A stretch of 64,000 nt of DNA from Brachionus plicatilis. Taxonomy: Eukaryota > Rotifera > Eurotatoria > Ploima > Brachionidae. The position numbers were made by a program, and so were the translations under genes. Shown in pieces: positions 10,201-22,000 of this stretch (positions within the stretch are counted from its first letter, which is position 1; each line of letters opens with the position of its first letter). The stretch lies in NCBI GenBank assembly GCA_010279815.1, contig QEOQ01000704.1, positions 304,733-368,732 on the forward strand. Reading direction: 5' to 3'. The notes beneath the pieces are model-generated. The model saw nothing but the letters and a program-made list of their open reading frames with translations, was not told the origin of the DNA and searched no databases.

Positions 10201-12509
10201 CCGTAAAAAATGAAAAAAAAACTTTCAACGATAAAGTTTACTAAAAGTACTACCTTTTTATACTAAATGAATTTAAAATTTTTTGTTTCTCTAAATTAAA
10301 AACCCTAAAAGAACATCAAAAACGTTGTCAAATTTTTATATTCTATGTTCACACATTTTATTCTTTAAAAAAAAAATAAATTCTTATGCTAATAAATTTC
10401 AATATTATTCTATAAAAATTATCTTAAATTCTATAAAAAAAAATATATTCGTCATAAGTTGTCGCCCAAACTTCATCTTTTTTAAAATTCTAATTTTTTT
10501 AATCAAAAAAGATTAACGATCACAAAATTCATGATAAAAATCAATTAAAAAAATTTAGAAGGCATTTAGTAGAAGAAAAATATTTTTTATGTGTTAAATA
10601 AAATTTATTTTAATTTCTAATTTCTATTAGATTAGGTTTTATGATTTTTTTTTATTTCAGGATTTTTTTTGCTAACATTCCTAACCCGAAATCAATTATA
10701 ATTTATTAATAAAAAAAAAATATTATAAAAAATTTTTAAATTTTTTTTTAGATTTTTAAATATTATCGATCTGATACAGAAAAAAGAGATTTTGTTTCAG
10801 GCGGTGCAGCGGCCGGAGTAGCTGCAGCATTTGGTGCACCAGTTGGCGGAGTTTTGTTTAGTTTGGAAGAAGGAGCCTCGTTTTGGAACCAAAGCTTGAC
10901 TTGGCGGATTGTAAATAATCATTAATTAATTCTAGGAAAAAAAATCAAAAAAATTCATTCAAAAATATTTAAGTTTTTTGGGTCAATGGTGAGCACATTT
11001 ACATTGAATATATTTTTGAGTCTAATTAAAGGAAATTTTGGAGACCTGTCAAATCCTGGTTTGCTAAACTTTGGCAGATTTCAGAACACCAACTACTCTT
11101 GGTTCGAACTGCCAATTTTTATCCTCATGGGCTCATTTGGAGGCCTAGTAGGCGCCTTATTCAACTATCTAAACATTAAACTGACCAAATTTCGCAATCG
11201 ATATGTAGAAAACAAACTACTCAATATACTTGAGTGTCTGTTGGTCGCGTCCACATCGGCAGTGATCGGCTTTTTGCTTAGTTTTTTTGTCAACAAAGAT
11301 TGCCAGCCGATCGGCCGCGACCTAGTCTCAAAATATCCAGTACAATTATTTTGCGATGATGGCCAGTACAACGCCATGTCCGGTCTTTTTTTTCAAACAC
11401 CTGAAAATAGTTTAAGATCCCTATTTCACAACCCGCTCGGGTCCTTTAACCCCATTACCTTGGGAGCATTTTGCGTTGCCTACTTTTTTCTAGCTGTATG
11501 GACCTATGGTCTGGCTATTCCAGGCGGCCTATTTATACCAAGTCTGTTGACCGGAGCGGCTTGGGGACGTCTAGCAGGACTTGGCATGTCTTATTTCTTC
11601 ACAAGTCTGCATGTAGACCCCGGCAAATATGCCCTGATTGGCGCTGCGTCCACTTTAGCTGGACTGCTAAGGATGACCCTTAGTCTGACTGTTATATTGA
11701 CCGAGGCAACTGGTGATATTTCTCTGGGTCTTCCAATTATGTTCTCTGTCCTCGCAGCCAAACTTACCGGTGACATGTTCAATGAAGGTATTTTTGACAT
11801 GCACATTAGTCTAAGTGGCATCCCTCTTTTGGACTGGGAGTAAGTCAACTAAAAATATTTAATTAAATTTTTTTTTTTTAAATTAAAAAATTTTTTTTGT
11901 TAATTTATTTAAAATTTTTTATAAATTTATTTTAAAATTTTTTCCAGACCTCCGGCAACTACCGAAAAGTTGAATATTCAAGATGTAATGAGTCATCCAG
12001 TGGTGGTATTAAAAGAAAAAGAAACAGTTGGACACATCCTGCACATTTTGAACAAAACTCACCATAATGGTTATCCTATTGTAGATGACAGTCAAGCGTC
12101 TGATTCCACCCATTTTGGTCTTTTAAAGGGACTTATTTTAAGGCATCAATTGATCACTTTATTAAAGAAAAATTGTTTTTTAAATAATGACTTGCTGCTA
12201 AAGCCTAAAGACTTCCGCGAATATTATCCAAGGTATATAGACATCAAAAGCATTCATATTGACGATTGTTATAGGAATTATGAGCTAGACCTAAGACCTT
12301 ATATGAATTTAGCGCCGTACTCTCTCACCGAGGACTCAAATTTGCCAAGGGTTTTTAGGCTTTTTCGCGGTCTTGGTCTCAGACACTTAATTATTGTGGA
12401 CAAAAGAAACAATGTTGTTGGAATTGTGACACGAGTCGACCTGGCCAGGTATCGCGCGCATGTTGGTCTCACGAACACTGTTGTTACTGAATTAAAAGTT
12501 ACCAAATAA
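7211..12509 (+). CDS. CLCN7: CLCN7-type lysosomal chloride/proton exchanger, eight exons
   Basis: Member of the CLC-6/CLC-7 branch: an endo-lysosomal antiporter exchanging two chlorides for one proton. In vertebrates it works with the beta subunit OSTM1. Exons: 7211-7309, 7373-7501, 7558-7620, 7675-7917, 7968-8195, 10752-10910, 10974-11839 and 11948-12509; all GT-AG and in frame, giving 782 residues (human CLC-7 about 805). Visible motifs are GSGIP (chloride binding), [10 protein letters not shown] with the gating glutamate, [11 protein letters not shown] with the proton glutamate typical of exchangers, GGLFIPS, and the PGKYAL tyrosine. Two CBS domains follow in the C-terminal exon, ending at [21 protein letters not shown]. 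The cytosolic N-terminus is acidic. Intron 5 (2556 bases) is filled by repeats; the others are 50-108 bases. All diagnostic residues are intact, so the gene looks functional. Confidence 0.96.
7312..7352. repeat. Inverted copy of a short repeat in CLCN7 intron 1
   Basis: The stretch TTTGGCACCTTTCTCTGGGA matches, as reverse complement and with one mismatch, AATCCCAGAGAATGGTGCCA at about 6158-6178 in PPIL4 intron 3; flanking bases also match. The two copies flank the shared promoter in inverted orientation. Confidence 0.6.
8450..8600. repeat. Degraded copy of the TTTTACG-type MITE, left part
   Basis: Phrases such as ATATTTTACGAAAATTATCG and TTTACCAAAATTTCGG resemble the CAGTGG foldback MITE at 43055-43523. 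A complementary remnant lies at about 9820-9950 on the other side of the foldback element. Together they look like an old copy split by the insertion at 8642-9666. Confidence 0.4.
8642..9666. mobile_element. Foldback transposon-like element in CLCN7 intron 5
   Basis: The outer ends are inverted repeats: CTATAGTCATAGGTGACCA on the left and its exact reverse complement on the right. Near the middle, about 8987-9114 and 9215-9342 form a second, longer near-perfect palindrome of roughly 125-base arms (AAGCTTAAGTTCTGAAGGAC and its complement) with a loop of about 100 bases. The open frame at 9214-9591 lies in the right arm and has no recognisable motif, so it is not called as a gene. TA dinucleotides abut the ends, compatible with a TA-inserting superfamily, but this is not certain. 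Confidence 0.65.
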
Positions 12510-12560
12510 CTTAATATTTACAATTTAGACAATATTTTTTCATAATTTTTAGAACATGGA

Positions 12561-12566
12561 AATAAA
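12561..12566 (+). promoter_or_regulatory. Polyadenylation signal of CLCN7
   Basis: AATAAA lies 52 bases after the CLCN7 stop codon, followed by a T/G-rich stretch. Its position fits a canonical poly(A) signal. Confidence 0.6.
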
Positions 12567-13317
12567 GTTTTAATTTAAATATCTGTGTTTTTATTGCACT
12601 GACTGCTCACAATTTTTTTAAGTCACAAGTCTTAAGTCGAGTCAAGTCAATGACTTAAAAATTTTTTTTTTGTTTTAATTTAAGTCAATGATTTAATAAA
12701 TCCATATTTGATACCAATAAAGTAGTTGCTTCCAAATTCCAGGCTGTTAATCTTGACCTATGTGGTCTGTTAATGTAACCAAATTATGAAAAAATTCTTC
12801 CAACTGGTCCAAATGAAGCAGATATTGATAAAAATTTTTGTGCAAGTCAAAACTTTGACTTAAAAAAAAAAAAAAATTTAAGTCAAAATCATGACTAATT
12901 AAATAAAGAATTTTTTTTTAGTAAAGTCATTTGACTTGACTTAAGATATATTTCATTAGATATTTTTAAAATAAAAATTAGATACTAAATTCATTTATTT
13001 AGATACGGTGTTAAATAGCAACCTTTAAAATTTGAAATGAGATTTTTCTACAAATCAGTCAATTGGAATATGCTTATTTTATTTTATTAATTAAAAAAGT
13101 CTAAGTTATTAATTGTATACCAAGTAAATTTAATCGACGGTAAAATTTTAATTTTAAAAAATAAATTTTTTGCAACTTTTCCGAACAAAACCATAAACCA
13201 AGTTGACTTACAATTTATTTTGACTTGGCCTAAAGCATTTAATATGTGAAAAATTTTCACAATTCAATAATTTTTAAACTACATTAATTCAAACTTAATT
13301 TTAAAAAAATGAGTGGC
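12567..13317. repeat. AAGTC-rich degenerate repeat and A/T-rich DNA
   Basis: Segments at 12618-12660, 12672-12690, 12842-12895 and 12925-12945 are built of AAGTC/GACTT words (for example CTTAAGTCGAGTCAAGTCAA). They resemble the interior of the hAT-like family seen at 5978-6596, but intact CAGAGTTG ends were not found. No gene is seen in this stretch. Confidence 0.45.
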
Positions 13318-14230
13318 TCTATTGACACATAATGTGTCAATAAAATTGGAATATTGACACATTACGTTCCAATAAAAAAAATTGTATTGACACAATAAAT
13401 AAAAAATGTTGAATTATATTAAAAAATATATTTAACAAAAAATTTCATTTTAAACCTAACTAAATTAAGTCTTAACTAACAAAAAAAAATATGGTAGCTT
13501 TTTCATTTAGATTTTTTTTCAATTTTTGTCTCATTAAGTCCAAAGATAGGTTCTAATTCTGTTGAATCAAATGAAATCAAATAATTTGCTTGGAAATTGA
13601 TTTAGATTAAAGGCTAAATATCATTTGTACTTCTAATTTATTTTTAAAATTTCTTAATTAATAAATTAGATTTTTCCGATTTTTTACGAAAGTTGATAAA
13701 TAACAAGTTTAAGTCTTCAAAAATTAATCAGTATTATTATTATTATTATTTATTTAATTTAGCGCCAGTTCTGGCGATGTATTGAAATTAAAAATGTAAA
13801 AAATAAAATGTTAGACAGAAAATAATGATACAAATTTGTAAATAAAAATGAAGTAGTAGTATAAATTCTATTTTCCTAATTATTTTTTTTTAATTGCCTT
13901 TTAATTAAAACAATGCGAAATTTAAATCTAAAAGAAAAAAAGTTGCCATTTATAAAATATACTAACTATAGATAGCTTTGGATAGTGATCGGGTTTTTTA
14001 GCAATAGGCAACGAATAAAATTCTCAAATCAAATTTTTAAAAAATTCAATATTTCAATGTTCAGGTATTCAATTTTTATGATACAAGATTGATGGTTCAA
14101 ATTTTATTTTTATTCAAAAAAGAAAAAAGGAACATTTTTATCAAATATGATATTCAATGTGTCAATAAAATTGGAATATTGACACTTAAAAAAGTAAAAG
14201 TAAAAAAAATTACACATACTGTGTCAATAG
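13318..14230. mobile_element. Element with TATTGACACA inverted ends
   Basis: The left end reads CTATTGACACATAATGTGTC and the right end GTGTCAATAG. A subterminal repeat GTGTCAATAAAATTGGAATA occurs near both ends in the same orientation (about 13338 and 14160). The interior has no transposase frame and contains a LINE-like 3' tail at 13732-13781. No clear target duplication was found. It is probably a non-autonomous DNA element of unknown superfamily. Confidence 0.5.
13732..13781 (-). repeat. LINE-like 3' tail with ATT microsatellite
   Basis: On the minus strand TACATCGCCAGAACTGGCGC is followed by A/T triplet repeats (AAT)n. A second copy of the same palindromic word (CGCCA...TGGCG) with an (ATTT)n tail is at 34338-34388. 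This is typical of the 3' ends of 5'-truncated non-LTR retrotransposons; no coding part is attached. Confidence 0.5.
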
Positions 14231-14627
14231 TCACGTCGTAAAAAAATTTCAAAATTTTTTAAATAAAATAAATTAATAAATAAATAAAACTATATTTTTC
14301 AGATTTCGCATTTTAGATTCCTTAATTGATTCCGCATCCGAATTTTGGTAATTTCACGACCAATTTCATTTCGCATTCGCTTTCTGCGTTCCTCTTCCGA
14401 ATTTTAGAGACACATTTTGGAATTAATTTGTCTATTTTTGATATTAGATTATTAGATTGCTACTTATCCATTATAGAGACCTCGATAAATGAATTTTATA
14501 ATGTTAAAACTTTTGATCAATTTTTCTTTGACTTTACCCATGTTTTGTTTGAGTTTCCCAAAAAACAAGTCTGATTAAAATTAAAATCTATTATTTTAAT
14601 CATCAAATATAATGCAAAAAAATATGT
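14231..14627. other. Possible coding remnant on the minus strand
   Basis: On the minus strand, about 14285-14390 encodes a highly charged stretch (SEEERRKRMRNEIGREITKI and onward) ending at a stop, followed by an (ATTT)n-like tail. This would fit the last codons of a truncated retrotransposon or a decayed exon. The plus-strand open frame at 14326-14574 overlaps it and lacks recognisable motifs. Neither is called as a gene. Confidence 0.25.
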
Positions 14628-14850
14628 AACCATTTGAGTTCCAGTGGTAAACGGCCATATTTAGGAATAATCCAAGCATGTATTACAGTATTCTCAAGGG
14701 CATAGATTGCCAATTTGAAGTCAAAAAGTCAAGTTTCTAATGAATTGAGCCCTCGAATCAAGACTAAAATTGGGCTATTTTTTATGTTAAACAATTTTTT
14801 ACCTAAAGCAGGTTTTGAAAAATTGATCTCACTTTCTTTGTAATACTGAT
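14628..14850 (-). pseudogene. Unidentified coding remnant
   Basis: One minus-strand frame of about 74 codons has a single internal stop near the middle and protein-like composition (LFDFKLAIYALENTVIHAWI, then IPKYGRLPLELKW). The family was not recognised. It lies in otherwise non-coding A/T-rich DNA between mobile-element debris and YARS2, so a decayed transposon ORF is likely. Confidence 0.25.
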
Positions 14851-16068
14851 ATTTAAGATTTTCTAAAATTGAATATGCATTTTTTAAAAAAATTTTGATT
14901 AATGAGAAAAATAATTTATTATACTGTTTAAAATTTAAACAAATCTTCTTAGCTTTAATGATTTCTCAGAAAAATAAAAATCGTTTTTCATTTTTTTTTT
15001 ATTGATTTGTTAAGTTAAAATATTTTGCTGAGCCTCGAAATATAATTTAAACAAAATAAACTTATTCTTTACTTAAAAAAACAAATCTCTAAAAACTTAG
15101 ATTATTTTTCTTCTCATAAAAAGAATAATTCATTTCTAATGAGTAATGACCAAGCAAATTAGAAAAAAATTAAAATTTTCTTTATTTGAAAGTCAACAAG
15201 AACAATCATTTTATTTATTTTATAATAAATCAAAATTTTTAGTCCAAGTTAAAGCTTGACTTTGAGTAAAATATTTTAAAAGTTAATGTCAAAATGGTAC
15301 ATTAATATATTTAGTTACAGAATTATAAATTTTTTTTGATTTTTTGGTATAAAATAAAAACTTAAGTGCTAGGAAAAAAATTCAACTGATTTTTTTAAAA
15401 AATATTTAATTATTATTTAAATAAAGAATTTAAAATTCTATTTTTTTTTAATACGAATCTAAAATTCGAAAATAATTAGCTAAAAAAAAGGAACATTTTT
15501 ACAAAAAATAGATTAAAAACGATTTAAATAGGTTGAATTTTATAAAGAAAAATATTTTTTTGAATTTTTTCGAGATTGCCCTAGTTTCCGCTCAATAATT
15601 TGTTTTTCCGATGTAATTTCAATAACGGAGGTAAAACAATCACATGGGGTATAATATAATATCATACATCTTTTCCTTGAAATTAAAACCTTTCTTATCA
15701 TTATATATATGGAACATTTCTTTCAGAAACAAACATTTTTCAATCAAATCTAAAACCAAATAAAATGTAAATATCAATTAATTATTTGTAAAAAAGATTT
15801 TTATTTTGTTTAAAAAAAATAAGAAAAACGAAGGAAAAAAGGGTTTAATAAAACCCTCCGGCCTATTAGGATATCGTTGAAGCATTGAATGATAGTAACT
15901 TTAAATTGGCTTACTTCTTTAAAAAAAAACTTCAAAAAAAATTCATTTATTATTTTAGCAGTTCAAACATTCTTTAAGATAGTTTTGTTTAAATCTTGTT
16001 CAGTTGAAATCTTGCATTCAATTTATTTAAATTTGAAAAAAAACTAACAAAAATTAGAACTTTTAAAA
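14851..16068. other. AT-rich intergenic DNA upstream of YARS2
   Basis: No gene or RNA was recognised. The sequence is dominated by poly-A/T runs; the YARS2 promoter presumably lies in the last few hundred bases. Confidence 0.5.
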
Positions 16069-19000
16069 ATGATCAAAAACCTAAGGATTTTAAATCAGAT
16101 ATTTACTGATGGAAGAATCAAGGAAAAAATTTTGACCAAGTCCATTCGCTACAATGTAACTCTGAGCGGACTTGAAAACCGAAATATTCTGCAGGAAAAG
16201 AATCGTGGTCTAATTGTCGGAATATTTCCGAATAAAAAGTTGGAACAAATTTTTAAAAATTTATTTTATTTTTTCCTAATTTAAAAACTAGTGATCAATT
16301 TGACAAGTTAATATCAAGCGGAGTTCAATCAGTTTATTGTGGATTTGATCCGACCGCATCAAGCCTTCACATTGGAAATCTCATCGCGATCATTATGCTA
16401 ATACATTGCCAAAGAAGGGGTCATAATCCCATTGCTTTGGTAATTTAAAATTTTTTTTATTTTAAAAATTCAACTCTGATCTTAAAGATTGGCTCAGCAA
16501 CTGCTTTAATTGGAGACCCGTCTGGAAAAACTTATGACAGAATGATTTTGGATTCAAGCGATATTGTTGACAATTCAAATCGAATTCAAAAAAATATACT
16601 TAAAATATTCCAAAACCATGAGGAATATATTTGGAAACGAAATAATCAGACACCTTTACCAAAATTAAAGTAATATAAAAATTCTCATTAAAATTTCGAT
16701 TTTTTTATATTGAAAAATTAAAGAGGTAAAATTTTGGAAAAAAAATAGGAATCACTAAAATTATTTAGAAATGGTATCAGAATTTAAATTTTGTTAATAT
16801 TATTATAGAAGTAGAGGTATTAGTAGTTTTTTAGCTGTGACTAGTGCAAGCACTAGCGAGTGTGTTTGACACTCTTTGATAGCAATTCAAAATATATTAA
16901 TAATAAAACTAAAATATTAATGAACAAAATCTTTGTTAAAGTTCATTTTAAAATTTTTCCAATTTTTTTAAAATTTATTGTTTCTTATTTTAAACTGTTC
17001 CAGATTGATGCTCACCTGTTTGTGATAAAGTTCTGTTTGGTTGTTACTTGACATATTTCCCTTATATATTTCATTCAACACCTAAATCTTTTTCTCGTAT
17101 TGTCTCATTCAGAGCAGTACCATCTATTCGATGGTTATTTTTTGGATTTGATGATTCTATTTGCATTACCACACATTAGAACAAGTTTTTTAGTAGAATA
17201 ATTTTTTCATAGAGTTATAATTGAATAAAAAAAAAATACATATTTTTTTAAATTAAATAATTGTTTGATTTGTAAAAAATAATTAAAAAAATAAAAAAAT
17301 TTTAAATTTTTTCTAATATAAAACGATCGACGCGTTTCGACTAAAAGTGGCCTTCTTCAGGATCTAAATTCTGAGAATAATTCTGGTTAGTTTTTAAAAA
17401 ATTTTTAAAAAATAAAAAAGACGATTTTCTTCAGAAGAATACAAAAATATATTATGAAAATATTTTTATAAATCAAAGATTAAGGATTAAAAAATATTTT
17501 CATAGAATTTTTTTAAAGCGATAAAATAAAGAAAATTAATTCTTCATTTATCATTTTTTTCAGAACAATGATTTCTCGTAATTTTTCACAGACAATAAAT
17601 AGAAAAAATATTTAAAATTTTACTTTAATTTACAAAAAACGAAAATTTTTATTTAAAAAAAAATTAGTTAATAAAAAGTAAATATATTTAGAATATGTTT
17701 TAAAAAAAAAATTTTATTCAATTTAATCTAAATATTCTTCTATTAAAGTTTGGAACATAATTTTTATGAAAAAAATTCTATGAGTATGTTTCTATAAAAT
17801 ATTTTTCTACCAAAATTTATCCTATGATTTTTTAAATTTTATTTATCCTCTATGAATTAATTTTTCCATGAATTGATGCATCTCTTTTTTATCATCAGCG
17901 TAAAGTTTGCTTGAACTTCTATATCGTTCAGGCCAGCCATTTATGTATACCATAGATAATGGAGTAAAAACTGAACCATGTGTTATACCACTCAACACCT
18001 CATTCCTTGATGATACAACACCATCTTGACTGACTCGTTGTTTAATGTTATAAAGAAAACCATTTACCCAATTTAACATTTTTCCTTTAACACAGTATAC
18101 CTTCAGCTTCAAACTAAGGCTCTTGTGTGGAACTGTAACAAAGGCTTTTTCAAAATCAATTCCTCTGGAACTTTATTAACATGTGCTTTGATCTATAGTC
18201 TAATGCTTCCAGCAAATTTGCTGTGCAAGAAAAGTAAAATAAATTTCATTTTTTAAGTGTAAAGAAAAATTTTATATTTTTGTCAATTTTTATAATGTAA
18301 AGTTAAAATTTTAATTAAAATTCACATTAATCAGGATTCTTCGTTTTATTTTTTTGGAACCTTAGCTTTTTAAATTGTTTTTGTAAAAATTTTATGATTT
18401 TACGGCAAATTGGAAAAGGTACAAAATATTGTCGAATTGCGTTAACAATTACTTAAAAAATCAAAAAAGTCAAATTTGACTGTAATTCAATTTATTTTTT
18501 TTTCAGAATTTTAAATAATATTAAATGGTACGAAAATATGAACGTAATCAAATTTATGTCGTTGTACGCTAAACATCTAAGAATGGGTGATTTACTGTCA
18601 CGAAAACAGCAAGTTATATCATTTATCAATAAGAATAAATTTTTTAATCTTAATTTTTTTAAGAATCGAAACCCGAATAAAATCTAAAGAAGGCATCAAT
18701 TACACCGAGTTTTCCTATCAACTATTTCAGGCTTACGATTGGTATCACTTAATGGACATATACAACTGTACCATTCAGGTAATTACTAAAGGCATTAAAT
18801 AAAAAATTAATGAGTTTGGGTTTAATTTTTTTTGAGCATTATAATTATTGAATTAAAAAAATTGTTTTAAAAATTAATTTTATTCTAGGTGAACATTAAT
18901 ATTTAATTAAATTATTTCAATAAAAATCAGAGTAAAGAAAAAATTAGATTCAATTTGACTTTTAAAATTGTATTTTCTTAGTAAAAGTCAAACTTGAAAA

Positions 19001-22000
19001 TCGGTTTTCTTTTAATTATTAAAAATTTTTTCAAAAATAAATATTCAATTTTTTAAAATCTAATTTGTTACACGTAAGAAAATCAAAGAAAAATCGGACA
19101 GTTCGAATATTGATAGATACAGTATTCTATAATATTTATTTTTTGAATTTTTTCTAATTTAGTAAAATTTTTATTTTTTATGCTACTTACTTCACTGACG
19201 CTTTTTTTAATTCATATTTGACTTTTTAGTCATAAAAATAATGAGAAAGACGGTTCAAATCATTTTAAATGATTCGCTTCCTATTAACAGTTAGTTATTT
19301 AAAAAAAAAAATTTTCCGATTAAAAAGCACTTTTTATTCAGATTTTTTGCCAAAAATTTTATTACGTATTTTAATATTTTGATAACTTTTGAATGTAAAA
19401 TTTTTAAAAATAGAATTCTTTATTTTTCCAAAAAATTTTATTCAAAATTTTGCTCTTTGGCATTTTGCTCTCATTTTTTCGATTTTCTTAACTCTTGGCT
19501 AAAGATTAAATTCTGATGTCAAAATCTAACTAACCCATGCCAATAAAGGTATTGTGAAATTCAAATACAAATTGAACAAAAATTCTGGTCTACCCGGTTT
19601 TGTTACCAACTGATAACATATTTTATTATCAAACTGGTCACCTCCGGTTTTGTTATCATGCGGATAACAAAAAATGTTATCAAGGAAAATTGTTATCAAA
19701 AACTTAAAAAAAATTTTTTTTTTAGAAATTTAGTTATCATTTGTTAAATTTAAATATTATTACAAAATTTATTAAAAAAAAATTTAAAAAATAAAAATTG
19801 AAAATTTTAAAAATGAATAGAGTTTTTTTTTATGAGTGCGGGACATATGCAAGTTTTAGGGCCTTCCATATTTTTTACGTCAAAGTAGAATTTTACTTTG
19901 TTAAATGTTTCAAAATTTAGTAAACTTTATGTTATCATTAAGAATATTATTTTATCATTTAAAATATAATGTTATCATGTTTGATAACACATTTCCTTGA
20001 TAACATTTTTTGTTATCTACATGATAACAAAACTGGAGATGACCAGTTTGATAACAAAATATGTTGTCAGCTGATAACATAACCGGGTAGTCCCAAAAAT
20101 TCTTCCTTATTTGATGATTTAAAATTAAAGTTAATAGAATATACTTAAAAAAATAATGCACCAAAGTGCAGCAAACTCTGCACCTTTTTTCACCTAAAAT
20201 AAAATCATTATTTTCATTTTTTTAGTAAATTAAACCAATAATCAATTTAAATATTATTGATATTTTATTTTTTATCTTAAGATACAGACCCGTCGGGTTA
20301 AATAAGCGAGTAACGTGCCGTTATTTTATTATGTTAATTTATAAATTAGAATTAATTAAATTCAATCATATTTGATAATTAATCTTTAAAAAAATCAAAA
20401 CAAATAGTAATAATCGGCAATCGTTTTGAGTTCCATTCGTTTAATTCTTTCTTCTTCTTTTACTCGAGGGGCTAAACAAGACGATTCGCCTTAATATAAT
20501 TTTTTTTTTAAATATTTTTGTAATAAAATTATATAAATATACAAACTTATTTTTTTAAGTCTTTCTAATGTGAATGGAATTATAAGGAAGTCTTTATAAT
20601 TACATAACCTCGACAAAGCTACAAAAGTCAATCCTAATGTTTTTTCACTTTTTCCTAAATCAATTACAGCTTTTTTAAGTGTTGCTCCTTGACTTTTATG
20701 AATCGTCAGTGCATACGCTAATTTTATTGGAAGCTTTAGTTTCAGTAGAATAACAATCATAAATACTAATTGGTATCCAATCTTTTCTGTGATCATCTTC
20801 ATAAAATAATTTTGGACCACTGTAGTTTTCAAACTGAATAAGCAAAGCCGTTGGATTCGGATTATTTGCTTCGAATGTAACGTCTTTAATGATTCCATTA
20901 GAACCATTAACTAGACCTTTAGCTATCCATATATTTGTTGTTAACGTTATTTTCGCATCAACTGCTAAATTGATGACATTTTCAAGACCTCTATATTTAT
21001 CATCATCGTGACTTCTGGCATAAGAAGGCGTATTTTTAGCATGACATTTGAAAATGGGTTTTTTTAATAATTTAAGCTTTTCGTTGTTATATTTTGAACA
21101 GCTGGCCCGGTCTGGAAATAACCTAATAGCATCTTTGAATTCTTCTAAATGTTTAGGCAATAATTGTCTTTGGAGCAAAAATTTCCAATCTTCTTCGGAT
21201 TTCTGATCGTAAATACCATTTCTTAATCTAAGAAGTAGATCGATGAAATATTGTTGTTTAGGGTCATTATCAGGATTCTTTTGTCTTTCGCTGACTTCTA
21301 ATACTATTACTGTTGTGAATTGTTGATAACAATTGTAACCATGTGTTTCAAGATCTTTTTTAGCATTCATACAAGTTTGATAAAGAGGTGAACCTCCAAC
21401 AGGTGGTAATTGACCGGGATCTCCAACAAGTATTACAGAAATACCTCCAAAATAAAGATTTGTTTTACCTGTGGCTTGACGTAATCGTTTATCGATAACT
21501 GCTAACATGACTTGATGTACCATTGAATATTCATCTATTATAATGTGTGTTGTATCCTTAAATTTGCTTTGAAATTGACTTAATTTTGTCCCTTTCATTT
21601 CTTGACAAATCGGTGAATCGAGTTTTTGGTTGAAATTAAAACGACTATGAACAGTCTGGCCTTTGATTATAAATGCAGCTTCGTTTTGATTTGTAAAAAT
21701 ATAAATTTGTAATATAAATGTTACTTTATAGCAGTCAGTTTTTTCTTATTACATAGTATTCTTTTTGTAACCGCTACAATTTGCATATTAATTGTGGTTA
21801 TGTCTTTGTTGATATTTACGGTTTCATTAAGTGCTGCTGAGTGGCTTTCGTTGTGTTTTGCCAGAGCGATTATTTGTTCTTGGTCAAATTCTGGTGATTC
21901 TGTATTTTTGACGTGTTGTGTGTTACTTGTGGATGGTAGCTCTGAGTCGTCAAAATTGTCTAAGCTTATCATTTCTAAAAAAAATTATTCAAAATTATTT

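Noticed and set aside
10325..10516. 63-codon open frame
   Set aside because: Low-complexity Phe/Ile/Lys/Asn frame typical of random A/T-rich sequence.
11165..11848. Open frames antisense to or shifted within CLCN7 exon 7
   Set aside because: They overlap a well-conserved CLC exon and have no independent motifs.
16860..17051. Open frame in YARS2 intron 3
   Set aside because: Low-complexity hydrophobic/Lys frame without motifs or splice context.
20277..20330. Possible Helitron 3' end (ACCCGACGGGT hairpin on the minus strand)
   Set aside because: The stem is very short, the expected CTRR end is not convincing, and the terminal inverted repeats argue for another element type.
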